Assembly (NCBI GenBank): GCA_905182995.1
Contig: CAJJDP010000091.1
Span: 358,743-422,742, forward strand
Reading direction: 5' to 3'
DNA length: 64,000 nucleotides
From: Paramecium octaurelia
Lineage: Eukaryota > Ciliophora > Oligohymenophorea > Peniculida > Parameciidae
Shown here: positions 46,372 through 58,700 of the stretch, piece after piece
Numbering within the stretch: the first letter of the stretch is position 1
Layout of the letters: each line of letters opens with the position of its first letter
Notes under the pieces: generated by a model
What the model saw: the letters and a program-made list of their open reading frames with translations, nothing else
Database searches by the model: none
Told to the model about the DNA's origin: nothing
Translations under genes and position numbers: made by a program

Positions 46372-47298
46372 TCAATAAAAATAAGTGTTCAATTATTGAA
46401 TTTGGTTTTCTACAGTGCTTGACTTATTAATTTAGATTATCCATTTCGCTTTCAGTTATTCCTTCTTTTAATTAGTAACCTATAGAAAATCAGGTTGAAC
46501 CTTCATCAAAAACTATATATATTTTTCCATCTGCTCTTTATTCATCTCTATCTTTGTCAACAAATAATTAATCAGGTTGGGATAGAACATAAAGGAGACC
46601 GTTCTCTTAGTGAAGTATTGAATAGTATTCTCAATGATTTGCTACAGTTGCACTCTTTGTTCTTCTGAATAAATTTAGAAGGGTAATTGTTATGGGATGA
46701 TGTCAGGGACCAAATTTAAGTCAAATGTAGGGTGATAGACTTTGAATTTCATCGATTGCTCATTGAAATCCGATTGGTCTATCACGTCTAGATATTTTTC
46801 ATGAACCTATTATACTAATTGATCCAGTTTGTTTCTGACTCCAGCCATCCTGTTCTCGAAGATTGGGGGTAAGTGTTAAGCAAAAGGTTGAAATGCAGGC
46901 AAATTCTCAATTGGTACATCATTGGGAATGATTTGAACAGATTTTTCAACAATTTTAATGTCATAAAGTTCTTAATCGAGTTTTAATAATTATCCAATTT
47001 ATAAGATTTTGAAAGCATTGGTTTTAATTTCATAAATGATTGGCTTCTTCTTTTTCCAATAAGTCTATTCTATGATTTTCATAGTTTATAATAATTATTC
47101 AAATTTAAGTGGTAATGGATATTAATCTTAAATTGAGCCATACCTTTGTCTCAGACTCCTAAAATTGATGGAGTAAGAAGGAAGTTATTCGATTTAAGTA
47201 GGTTTCACACCTATGATATCGTTTACATGTCTTGTGGATTCATCTTCACCATTGGTTTATTGTTCCGACTAAGTTTTTATTAGTTTGCTGCTATTCAT
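46372..47298 (-). CDS. CDT1: Cdt1-like DNA replication licensing factor
   Basis: 308 residues in one frame, no intron needed, ATG 47298 to TGA 46372-46374. The order of conserved pieces follows Cdt1: YPLPLKFEQLLQTMKIIEQ at the start of the geminin-binding-type winged helix; the central FKVYHPTFDLNLVPDI block with a following LP (animals: WHPRFNVDEVPDIEPAALP); and a C-terminal winged helix with VSFMFYPNLINYL, NKEQMEKYIQFLMKVQPDFL, as in the MCM-binding domain. The N-terminal ~65 residues are polar and lack an evident PIP box. Role: with ORC and Cdc6 it loads the MCM2-7 helicase at origins. Shorter than metazoan Cdt1, so some regulatory region is missing. Confidence 0.78.
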
Positions 47299-47468
47299 TC
47301 TCCTGTTATTATTAATTATTATCTTCTGAAATTGCGCTTCTGAAGCTATAAACCCCACATTTTGGCATTAAATTAATAGCGCCAAAAATTGAAAGGTTAA
47401 AGTGAGGAAAACAGAAAAAAATGAACAAAAATATTAAATTATTGATGTCAATTTTTATATACAAATGA

Positions 47469-48900
47469 TCATGATAATAATGCTTATTTATTTTCTTTTT
47501 TAGACTTCATAAATATGATTGGAACATAGATAAACGATGTGACAATTATGATGACTCCCAAAATACTGCAAGCTCGTTCAAATCCATATTCATCCCCCAA
47601 AATGCCTGCAACTATGGGTCCAGTTAATTGACCAATAAACATTCCACTTGTCAATCTAAAATGAAATTAATTCCCTATATTTACAAAGCAGAAGAATAGG
47701 TGGCCACTCTGATGGTCTGAATTGGATAATGGAACAACAAGAACTCATTCAACACAGGCAGAGAAGGAACATAAGCAGGACCACTCAAAACTCCCAATAA
47801 AAACTATGCCATTAAAGCAATCCACAGTTTGTGGGGAACTTGAATTAGTTCAGTGTCAGGACCAGCCAAGAAATAGGCACAACCAAAGAAAAACAAACAA
47901 ATGCAAGCCATCTATAATATTATAACAATTTTAAATTACTTCTCTTTTATAGTTTTTATTATATCCACAAAGATAACATCCTAAAGTGTAAGCCAAAGAT
48001 ACTATCGTCATGATAAACCCTATTTAGCCCTCGTCAAAATCGTATTGTTTTGTAAAGTAGATTGATAAGATTGGTTGGAAGTACGTCATACAAATGTTTA
48101 CTAGGGTTATAACCCAAAAAATAACAACAACCGGATAATGTTGAACCAAAGAAAGGAAAGTTAATCGTTGTTCCCCATCTAATTGTTGAGTTGCCAAAAG
48201 AGTTTGTTAAATTTCTGTCAATTTCTTTGTCTCTTCGATCTCCGCAATCTATCTTTATACTTCCACTTAATATTTTTTTGGCCCCACAGATTACAATGCT
48301 GCATATAAAAAGGGCAATGAGAGGAATCCAAACGAACTAAATACTAGGAATGGAGTCAAGTAACCTCCCAAAGCATACAGAGCAGATCCCAATGCAGGCC
48401 CAGCAAAAAATCCTACGCTACTAAATGCTTCACTAATGCTCACTTTTTTTTCAACATCTTTGGGGTATAAAATTGGAATATACCCAAAGAAAGGTGTCAA
48501 AAATAAGGATGTTCCCTTTATATTATATATTTTAAATACTATTCCTCCTATAAATCTCCCTATAGAAGCGATTATGATGATTGGAACTTTATCTTCAAAA
48601 AGGTCAGTCAAGGAAAAAAACAGTAAACTTAGAGGTTCCCCCAACACCCCTATTAATATGTATTTGTTTCTGTTTCTCTAGAAATAAGATATAAAATTTT
48701 ACGTGATTCAAAGTTTTAGCAATTATAATTGAAGCCAATAATCCACCTAAGGGACCAGCAGCTATTATCAATCCCAAAGTGGTCTAGGATATTCCTTTTT
48801 TATCAGCGTAAGGGGGAAAGAAGGGAGTAATAAGAGATCCGCACATCGAAACAAACATATTGCATGTAGAGAAGATTAAAAATGCGTGAAATTTCTTCAT
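47469..48900 (-). CDS. Major facilitator transporter (SLC18B1-like)
   Basis: About 450 residues, ATG 48900 to TGA 47469-47471, with introns of 25 nt (near 48690), about 28 nt (near 47920) and 29 nt (near 47670). About 12 hydrophobic segments are seen. Motifs: AAGPLGGLLASIIIAK after TM2 (motif A-like region), EAFSSVGFFAGPALGSALY with GGYLTPFL (motif C-like, as in vesicular amine/polyamine transporters), and LTSGMFIGQLTGPIVAGIL in TM11. Charged central loop between TM6 and TM7. Substrate cannot be assigned; SLC18B1 relatives move polyamines into vesicles by proton exchange. Confidence 0.78.
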
Positions 48901-48964
48901 TGGATAATTCTGTGTTCTTTGATAATATTAATAAATATTTAATTATGTAATGCAAGCTATAATC

Positions 48965-49471
48965 TCAAATTTCAAATACTATTGAAATCAGTTACCCAAT
49001 TACATAGCCACTTTAGTATGTATCTTATTCCTTCATTAATTCTACAAATTAACAAGTTAATTCTGATACTTTGTCACTTTCTCTACTCATATTCTCTATC
49101 ATCTACTTGAATAACTTTGGAGCTAAAAAGTAACCTAAATATAAACTTGTAAAAATCTTTCTAATATGTTTCTGAATTTTATTCAATCCAATCGTTGTGT
49201 TTCCGCATTATTGAGCAAACTGATCAAAAGAGAATAAAATGTCAGACAAACCATTCCAAATATTGATAGCACCACCTTAATTGAATTATTTGAGTATTAT
49301 ATCCCATTAAGGCTTGACTAGAATCACATCCAAAACGCAATCCATGATCTCTGGAACTTCGTCTCCCATTCCCACTCCGAAAGCATATCCTTGCATAAAG
49401 TTCAATACTGAGGGCTAAAGGGCTGATTAACCAATTATAATCAAACACGACAATAACATTATTTTCCACAT
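48965..49471 (-). CDS. Small secreted or lumenal protein, unknown family
   Basis: 168 residues in one frame, ATG 49471 to TGA 48965-48967. The N-terminal ~18 residues (MWKIMLLSCLIIIGQSA) form a clear signal peptide. The mature part has a FMQGYAFGVGMGDEVPEI segment, a few Cys residues (DCVLDV, QQCGN, LTCQF), and helical stretches (IRKIFTSLYLGYFL). No membrane anchor or retention signal is evident. Similar short secreted proteins are common in Paramecium, but no function can be inferred. Confidence 0.7.
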
Positions 49472-49758
49472 GGATTATTTCAAGAATTATAAACTATTTT
49501 AATTTAATTGATGAATTTATGATTAATATTTAGAATTAATCTTAGAGTATGTTTAGGAAAAGCATTTAACTTTTTTAAATGCGATTTGGGTTTCCATTAA
49601 CCTAGAATAGTAATTATCAACCGTTATTGGAATGATTTAAAGCCATATAGGACAGGATAAACTTTTAAATCTTGAATTCCCTATTTATATGGGAACACAA
49701 ATGAGATGTTTAATAAAAATTAAAAAAATAAAGCTTATTTAAAAAGCAAAAGAAATCG

Positions 49759-50097
49759 ATGGAAGGCACCGATAGTTATAATTATGATGAAATGGATCTA
49801 GATGAATTGATGTTACCTCCTCCGACATTGATTCGTTAAAATGCATTCATTGAAGAAGAAGAAGAGACTCCATAATTCATACTTACAACTTAAACGGATT
49901 CTTCATATAAGGAGGAGGAGTGTCCCATATGTTTTTGTCATCTAAATGAAGAAAATACTGTTAAATTATTATGTGGACATGTCTTGTGTTAAGATGATTT
50001 AAATCAAATTATCTCGATATAACATTCATAAACCTTAAAATGTCACATTTGTAGGGCTCTCTAGATAGTAAATTAATCTTTTATTTGTATTAAATGA
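49759..50097 (+). CDS. Small RING finger protein
   Basis: 112 residues in one frame, ATG 49759 to TGA 50095-50097. An acidic N-terminal half (DEMDLDELMLPPPTLI, EEEEE) precedes a RING: CPICFCHLNEENTVKLLCGH, LCQDD and CHICR, with Gln-rich spacing (SIQHSQTLK). The position after GHVLC has Gln where a ligand is expected two residues later (CQDD), so the cross-brace may be incomplete. Putative E3 ubiquitin ligase; the partner is unknown. Confidence 0.75.
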
Positions 50098-50366
50098 TAT
50101 TTTTGTTACGATTTAACATATTTAACATATTTGTTTAAACATATTTATTATTCTTCCAAAAGATATTTTTTGAAGAATTTTAAACCTCCTTAAATTATCT
50201 TAGCTCCTAGAAAGGCTTGTCAAATCGATTCTGTCTTTTCTAAATAGAACATACTTGAATTTAAATTCCTCCAACTGATGTCGGCTGAAATCTTATCACA
50301 ATATAGTCGTTATATTATTTTATAAATAAGAGCAAATTATATGTATTTAAAGAAATAATTAAATTA

Positions 50367-51369
50367 ATGTAACAATTGCAAGAAGATTACTAATCTAATT
50401 TTAATAAAGCAAACAAAAAATACTCTGTGAATAAAATACTCTCTTGCTTCAGTAAACTACTGATCGTATTTTGCTATCTGCTCATTTCAACCATCATGTA
50501 CTCCTTCATATTTGACACCACTATGCAATATCACTTGGTTTATTCAAATACCTATCTAACTATTGCAATTCTCCTTGTTGGACTACTATTATGTACTATT
50601 ATTTTTGATCGTAGCCTTCAATGTAATCCTAAACTACACCTTTGTAATTTAAGTTTCTCCAGGTACTACAAGTGAGTATTTTATTCCTATTTAAAATGAC
50701 ACAGAAAATAATGAAAGCTAAGTAGAGAACAATGCTAATCCTAATTTAAGATATCTAAAATTTCACTATACACCAAAATTAGAAACCAACAATGCCTAAC
50801 AAAATAACATTTTGGATCAATCAACTTTAGGATTTTGTAATTAGTGTTCATTGCCTAAACCTAAAAGAACTCATCATTGCAGCATATGTAATAAATGTAT
50901 ATTGAAAATGGATCACCATTGTCCTTGGATTAATAATTGTGTTGGTTACTAAAATCATAGATACTTTGTTCTATTTCTCACTTATATATTCTTAGGTACA
51001 TCCTTTTTTACTTTATTAAATTTAAATATTGTTTTTTCCACGGATTTTGAAGATTTTAAAAATAAAAGAAGTTCTTTATTTTCCACCTTGTGGGTCCTTG
51101 AACTTGCATTATCTTGGTCGACTGGATGTTTTGGAGGGTGGAATTGGTTCTTAGTTCTCAGGGGGTTTACTGCAATTGAATTTATGGACAGAAACAGAAA
51201 AACTACTTTTGAGAGAGAAGAAATAATTGAAAATTTAAAATAAGTGTTTGGTGATTTCAAATATTTATTTTAAATTTTGCTGCCTAGCTTTAGACAATTG
51301 CCTTCAAATGGGGTGATATGGAGTAATTCGGAGAAAAGATTTGAGAAAATAAACATAGCTGTCGATTGA
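50367..51369 (+). CDS. DHHC palmitoyltransferase
   Basis: About 320 residues with one 31-nt intron (near 50625). Layout: two N-terminal membrane helices ([34 protein letters not shown]), a SPGTTSEY motif (like the DPG motif after TM2), and the cysteine-rich domain [19 protein letters not shown] with [17 protein letters not shown], whose DHHC Cys is the acyl-carrying residue. Two more helices follow, then a TTxE-like region (KTTFERE). Role: S-palmitoylation of membrane proteins, usually at Golgi or plasma membrane. Subfamily not assigned; spacing resembles ZDHHC16/6-like enzymes. Confidence 0.92.
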
Positions 51370-51441
51370 TTTGGTTTCATAATGATGATCAATTAAATAT
51401 ATTTCAGAAATTATTTAAATCTTTTATTTTTATTTAAGCAA

Positions 51442-52742
51442 ATGATGAACGATCAAGTATAGCATTTCCATATTCTTAGCCTCCCTTCATATCATTAGAA
51501 AGTTATGACGATATCAACTAGATTCGAAAGAAATTTCCCTCTTTAGCAAAAATCAACCTTAATCACGAATTTAACAATTTAGAGGAATGCAAATTCTTTA
51601 TTATAAGAACATAAGGAGAAGACAATGTCCATAGAGCTATGAAGTACGGCATTTGGACGAGGTAAATGATTAATAAAATAATAGCTCATCTCGTAAAAAC
51701 GAACGATTACATGAAGCATTCACAAATAAGAAATAAGAAGTTTATCTGTTCTTTACAGAAATTAATAGTATGTGTTTTAGCGGAATGGCTAAGCTAACTT
51801 CTGCATTCAATCCTAAATTCCACTTTAAGTTTTGGTTAATTGAAAATAAATGGTTTGGCACATTTTCAATAGAATGGGTATGAGCATCATTTATCATTTA
51901 GTTGTATATTAAGGATCTTTCATTTAAGCTATTCGAAAATATCAAGCAAATCCAAAAGTTAGAAGGTAGTGAAGAAACCTTGAAATCAGTTTATGATTTG
52001 ATAGATTGCACAGAATTATCAAATGAAAATGGCATCAAAATGACAAAAATATTTCAAAATGAAGTCTCCAATAAAAGTTTATTTGAAGAATTTCCTCAAC
52101 TAGATAAATTGGAAGTAATGTTATCTTATAATTCAACAGTTTGAAAATAGAGAGGAAAGAACAAACAATCAAAGATTTGAAAAGAAGTTCAAGGAACTCT
52201 CCTCTGTCTTTGAAACTATCCCATTCTCTTTCTCAGTTGCATCCTATGAGAGGAAAAAAAACAATCGAAAATCTTAAGGGGGATACTATTAACCTCCTTA
52301 TGGCTAATAATATTATTATTAATAACCTTACTAACCTTATTATTATTAATAATAATAAGTTGGTATATAAAATTTAATTATTTTAGGGTATCAATTTCAA
52401 TAGACTCCTCAATATTGGTAACAAAACAATGGATTTTATTAAAATCAATATTATCAGTAATAAAACAACAACAAACAACAATATGGCAAACAACAAAATT
52501 ACGACAAACCTGCTAGACAAAATTAGTAACAATAATACTCTCAAAATTAAGGAATTGAACAATAGCAAAATCCCGATTCTAATGGTGAGGTCTAAAACTT
52601 TTCATTAGACTAAAGATTCTAAATAAATAATTAGTAATTATAAAAAAGAACAAAGGTTGAAAAAAACAAAAAATATCCCAATAAGAATGAAGTAGAATAT
52701 GTTGAGAAAAGCTAAGCATAAAATTCTGTTTAAAAGGATTGA
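51442..52742 (+). CDS. YTH-domain RNA-binding protein (m6A reader) with Q/N/Y-rich tail
   Basis: About 390 residues; introns of 23 (near 51457), 23 (near 51662), 24 (near 51879), 25 (near 52117) and 24 nt (near 52357). The YTH domain starts at CKFFIIRTQGEDNVHRAMKY and GIWTSSSRKNERL, continues with EVYLFFTEINSMCFSGMAKL and NKWFGTFSIEW, and ends with a KDLSFKLFENI segment. Trp residues of the aromatic cage (IWT and the KW/EW region) are present. After residue ~230 the protein becomes a low-complexity tail very rich in Gln, Asn and Tyr, written largely with TAA and TAG. Role: reads N6-methyladenosine in RNA. Convergent with the kinesin gene (49 nt). Confidence 0.9.
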
Positions 52743-52791
52743 TCAATTTATATTATTGTTAATATTTAGACATACCAAATTAATTCTCCTC

Positions 52792-55276
52792 TCATTAATG
52801 ATAATTCTTTCTATCAATATCTGGCGGTAGTTTTCCCAAAGGAATTTTGCTAAGTGGTTTCTAGGGAACTTATAGTTCTTTCTATTTTGTTAAAGGAGAT
52901 TATTTGAAAATGTTTTTATCACTATGTTGAGTTGAAGGAGGCCGGTCAGATTTATTTTCAATGGGACTTAGCTATACTTTTTGTTTTTTCTCCAACTAAG
53001 GTGTTTATGAGGTTGGATATAATTTCGCTAATTCTTCCACCTATTACTTCTGTTACTACAACATTTGATTTTATCTGGCTTTTTAATCAAAACCTTGACT
53101 ATTTGATCTTAATTAGGTTTCTTCAGAACGCATCTTACTATTGTTTCTAACAGGATTCTCAAGCATATCCTGCTTAGGGTTAATTTGTAATTATCTTTAA
53201 TCTTTAAGGTTTTCAATATACTCCTGAGCTAGTTAAAAAATAAAGTAAAAAAATACCTTCTTTGTAAGGCAAGGAAGGATAGGACACCTTATTCTGCTTA
53301 AAGATAAAAGGAGGGACCTTATAATCTTTCTTTTCTTCATCATAAACACAATCGCCTTTAAGACTCTACAATTCGTCCTCTTTAAACAAGGTTAACAATA
53401 TTCGTAAATATAATGTATTTTCTCTCTCCAAAGCTCTGATACTTTCAAGTAATTCTTCTTTGTCCTACTCATTTTCTTTTTGAATGTCCTTTATTTCTAC
53501 CATAGCCTCTTTGTGGGCTTTCCTCAATCTCAAATTTTTTTTCCTTAAAGCCTCAATTTCTTCTTAGACTGATTGATATTTTTGCTCTATCTCATACAAT
53601 TCATCCTTCTATTTCTCTCTTTCTTCCAATAATTTCTCATGATCTTGACTTTATTATTTCAGCTTCTTCTATTATAAACGATACTTCTTTTTCTCTTCTT
53701 CACTTGCTTTTCCTCCTGTAACTACCATCTTCTCCTTTGCTTGCATTAACTCTTCCAATTTCTATCTTAAATTTTATTCCTCCACAGCTTTTTACTCCTT
53801 TTCTGCTATTTGTTCTAATACTTTTTCTTTTTCTTTTTATAACTTTTCATTATCTTTTATCAATTATTCAAGTTCTCTTTATTTTTGCCTGGACATCTAT
53901 TCCTCTTTTTCCATTCTCTCCTTCATTAACCTCTCATTATCTTATTTCAGTTTTTCAAGTTCCTTCTAAACTTCATCAGTTTTAATCTTCTCAATTTCAA
54001 GATCCTCTTATTATTTCTTTAAATTTGCATAAAAACTCTGATTAGCATTACTATTATTTTAAATCTCTTTCTCTGAGCCTCCTACTCCCCCATTCTTGTG
54101 TAATTTAGATAATTATTCCTTTAATTTTGATATTTCATCAGCCTATTATTTCAACAAAGCATCCTTTGGATCCTCATTGATCTTAGGTTGATTTTTGATC
54201 ATTTTGGCTCTGGATGCATATCTTAAACTAGAGAGAGTTTCATCATAATTGTAATCAGCAGGACTTAGAGCAGTGATCATTACTGTTTTGGTATTACCAC
54301 CCAAAGAGTCTTACAATAATCTGGTTAACTTTGAATCTCTGTAAGGAATATGCTGAGTTTTCCCATCTACTAATGCTGAAATCACATTGCCCAAAGCAGA
54401 TAAAGACAAATTAATCTTTGTTGCTTCCTTAAGTCTGTCTCCAGTGGCTTAAGTCTTTGACTATCTTTCACTTCCAGCTAAATCTACTAAATTAAGTTTT
54501 CCTACTCTGATAAACTCACTCCCCTTAGCATCTACTATCTAGCTTTCAACATACACAGTAAAAATGCAATGAGATCTACTTGATTGCGCATTCATAGCTG
54601 TGGCTCCAACAGATCTGCTACTCTAACCAAGAGTCATGTATTTATCCATATCCTAAGCAGTTTTTACTGTAACCATGGTTAAATCCTTTACTGAGACGGA
54701 ACCTTGAGACTCTTTTAATTCTAATCTGGCCTTATGATCCTTTCCCAATAAGTCCCGAATTTCCTCGTTGTATATCTCAAGAAAAGAACATCTGACCAAG
54801 AATTTCTTCTTTGTATCAGTGTTTGTGTCAATAATCGTCTATATTTGAGTGAATGTTCTCGGGATGATACCCTTAAGTTCCTCCTAAAAGCTTAAAATCA
54901 AATAGTTACATTCTCAGGAACTCCTGTCATAGTGAAGGTCTTACCGCACCCTTAAATTACTATATAAAGTACCTGTTTAACCATAAGCAAAGATTGTCCC
55001 ATTATACCCATCAATTACAGATTCTACTAAATTGAATGCCGTCTTTTCGTATATGTAAGATTATTTCGCATTCATTCCAAAAACATAATCATAAGAAAAC
55101 TATTTTGTCTCATTATCAGCAAGCTATATATTACCCTTATATCATACCTTTAATAGTTCAACTACATTTTATTTTTCATCCACGTTCACACAAGGTTTAC
55201 TATTATTTTCCTTCTCCTTCTGATTAAAGGGCCTTACTCTAACCACAACCTTCACACATTCACTTTCTTTTTTCAT
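52792..55276 (-). CDS. Kinesin-2 family motor protein
   Basis: About 790 residues, ATG 55276 to TGA 52792-52794, with small introns near 55140 and 54975. The motor head is N-terminal: [21 protein letters not shown] then GKTFTMTG (P-loop), NAQSSRSH (switch I), [20 protein letters not shown] (switch II) and [19 protein letters not shown] with [20 protein letters not shown]. The [21 protein letters not shown] wording is typical of kinesin-2 (KIF3A/FLA10). A coiled-coil stalk (about 54170-53200) and a basic Gln/Pro-rich tail follow. Role: anterograde intraflagellar transport along ciliary microtubules. Confidence 0.93.
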
Positions 55277-55748
55277 TTACAAAAAAAAATAATAAGATTT
55301 TAAAAATATTCTGTTTAAATATCAAGTTAAACTAATTTTATTATGATCAAATCTGTAAGTTAAATAGATTAATAGCATTTTATATTATGTTTGATTGATT
55401 GATTACATGAAAATTTATTTATTTTCTTTAAAGCTAGTCTACATTGTTTATCTTTAAAATAGAATATTAAAAAATTTAAATAAAGTTTATCATTATTATA
55501 CAAAATTTTGTTAATTATTGTTAATAATCTAACAAATCAAAGGAGGATGAACAACATTCAAGGGATGAATAATTTATTATTTAAACATACTTTTATGAAA
55601 TCTTCATAAACAAGAAACCTCAAATCTAATTTGTAATTTCTATATTAATAGTTATGGATTTAATAATAAAACTATTTGATGAATGAAAAAAAAACTCTTA
55701 ATTCAATCTATGTAGAATTTTTTTATAGAAATTTAAATTAATAAAATG
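55277..55748. other. AT-rich intergenic region, nothing identified
   Basis: About 470 nt between the kinesin start and the end of the next minus-strand gene. No gene or RNA seen. It presumably holds the kinesin promoter. Confidence 0.5.
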
Positions 55749-58700
55749 TCAAATCACAATATTTTGCTACTCAATCAATATAAATCTTTAGAGTGGATTA
55801 TCGTAATATTTATTATTTTCTTTTTCTAATTCTTTCATCTTCTTTTTTAGGTATTTTTAGTACAACTTATAAAAATATTCTATCATGTCCACTACTAAAC
55901 TTGTAGACAATATAAAAGAAAATAGGATGATATGCATCCATCCATAAAGTAACTGTTAATCATTGGTTGAATCCAAACTATACAGCAAAAATGAGCAAAA
56001 TATTGCCATTAAAAAGGATTCCCTGATCATCAATTTAACTAAATCAAAATTTGAAGTAATGGGTCTAAATTTGAATAAGTAAATCAAATAGCATAATGAT
56101 TGCATAGACAATAGAATTGATTGAATTTCAGGATAATTCATGCAGATTACAATAACAAAAATATAAAACTTAACTTTGAGTATCTACAAGGACTTGTAAT
56201 GAAGTGACCAATATTAACATCGAGATCCTAAATAGAAATATTTCCACCTAGACATGTTTTTAATCGGGGATGATGTAATTGAGAGTACTTTAAAGGAGAC
56301 TAATATTATCAATAGCAATCCAAGCATCGCATTCAAAGAATTAAAAGATTCAAATAGGGTTTCGAAGTTGTAATCTGGAAACTGTAAAAATGAACTAAAT
56401 GTTAATTGATGCAGTATTGTAAAATAGAGTTAAAATATTCCTTATGAAAAGTAGTCATTTTTCATTTTTTGGCATTATTACTAAATCTTTGATTGAAATA
56501 CCTTTATATATTTCAGATAATTCATTTTTTCAGTATACTTTGAATAATCTTTGAACAATTTATCATCTACGTATTCAGATGCTAGAATAGAGCAAATTAA
56601 ATATGTTATGGAGGAAGCCAAAAGAGAGAAGTAGCAGCTCTTGGCATTCATAATATAAATTTAATTTAATTCAAAGTTTGAGCTTTATTTTTATGAGTTT
56701 TTTCTTTTATATGGTAAGAAACCACCATTGAGTTATGCAATTAATTGATCAACTTGAAAATAATCTAATATGGGTTACATAGAGACCTTAGTGTATGTGT
56801 CAAGAAACTATCTTAAATTTGGTGGAAACTGATATTGCATATAGCGAATATATGACAAAGATTACAACAATTCTAAAAGGTTAAGAAGCATCAATACGTT
56901 TCCTGTCACCGTAGCTAAACCTGCTATACTTACCATAGAATACATCATTGCATCATTGAATTTAACAACTGATGCTACCTATTGTTTTGTTGATTTTGAC
57001 ATTACAAAAGGAGCTCCAAGATTTACATTCTTATTAAAGTGTATTAATTCCAAATCAAACTAATTAGTTATGACAAATTTAGAAATCTCAATCTCCAGCT
57101 TTGGATTTTCTATAGAGTCATAAAATTAAATAATGATCTGATATATAGGATTATTCAAATAGGTTGTCAGATTTTCTTTAGGAATGATACTTAGATAATG
57201 TTGCACTTATGGAGTTATCTTGAAAATTGCAATGTCTTCTAAATTAGATGGAGAATTTAATTTAACTTGTTGAGTGAAAGTGAATTCAACAATTTAAATT
57301 TGATTGTTTTTATCAGATAGAGTATTTAAATTGAAATCAGGGGGTTGTATAAATGAGCATATCGATAATGAGCTTTCGACATTTTGACATTAAAAGAAAT
57401 TTTCAAGATTGCATAATGAAGAACAACCATCACCTCCATTGCTATTACCATCATCACATTCTTCATAAGGGCTACTTAGCATTCCATTTCCACATTAATT
57501 CACACAAATATTTTCAATTAATAAATAATTTGGATTGCATTAAATAGTTTGATTATTAGAATCCGTATCATTCAATGGAAACATTTCATTATCTACTAAT
57601 TTAACAATTTCTTTACACTTACCAGTGTAGATATCCAAATAAAATAAATTTTATTCACATTATGTACAAACATTGTCCTGTTCGCATTATTAACATCCGT
57701 ATGAACATGAATACTGACATTAGTGACATCCATCAAAAGGGATATCATTACCATCGTCGCATTGTTCAAATTCAATTGTAACAATGGAATCACCACATAT
57801 GGGTTAACAAACATCATTAATCATTTGATAAGGAAAAGAGCAAGTGACACATTCATGCTAATTACATATTAAGCAATTATCTTGACAGAATTAAAATTAA
57901 CAATCAATGCACTTGGTATTAGTAGGATCATCACATTATTCATAAGACATTAGAGCCACTTGTCCATCTCCACATTGTTCTTCACATTTACCGTCAATTA
58001 GATTCCAACCTTATAAACATTAAATGCAGTGAGAGTTTTAACAGTCCAAACATTATAATTGGCAGCTGCTTTAACATTGATAGCATCCATCAAATCTAAT
58101 GTTATTTCCATCGTCACATGTTTCCTCAATATTAGTAATTTGATCTCCACAATCTGAAATACATTTGAATTATTTAATTTTATATCCCTAATTACATTGA
58201 TAACATTTTCCAAATCTACAATCTAAACAGTCATCAGAACATATGAATTAACAATTATTGCATCTGTCATTTAATAAGCTATTACCATCATCGCATTCCT
58301 CATTTAATGTTATAATACCATCACCACAAATAGATAAACACTCATTTAATAAGTAATCAAAATATTAACCCTAAGCATGGCTACAATCTTATATCTTTGA
58401 AATAGTATTATACTAATCTAAATTATAAGAATTTGACCATGATAAACATTTCCCAAACCTACATTTTAAACAACCTAACGAACATTCAAATTTACAGTTA
58501 TAACAACCATCATTAGAAATTCCATTTCCATCGTCACATTCTTCATATCCTTCTATTCTTCCATTACCACATATAGGACTGCATTTCTAATTCAAACCAT
58601 CGTATTACCAACCTTATTCGCAAGAAGTACATTGTGATCCTATCTAATTTATGCATCCTAAACTTGGAAGCTGTACAATTTCTTATTCTTAATAATATAC

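Noticed and set aside
52280-52400. Dense runs of TAA/TAG taken as evidence of a pseudogene or gene end
   Set aside because: In this code they encode Gln. The frame continues in a coherent Gln/Asn/Tyr-rich tail to TGA at 52740-52742, so it is coding.
52932-53150. Forward ORF with hydrophobic segments
   Set aside because: It is antisense to the Gln-rich tail of the kinesin-2 gene, which is open on the minus strand through this interval.
55885-56748. Forward-strand reading frames that looked like a small multi-intron gene
   Set aside because: The minus strand is continuously open through the same interval and gives the hydrophobic C-terminal helices of the large CDDGN protein, so the forward frames are shadows.
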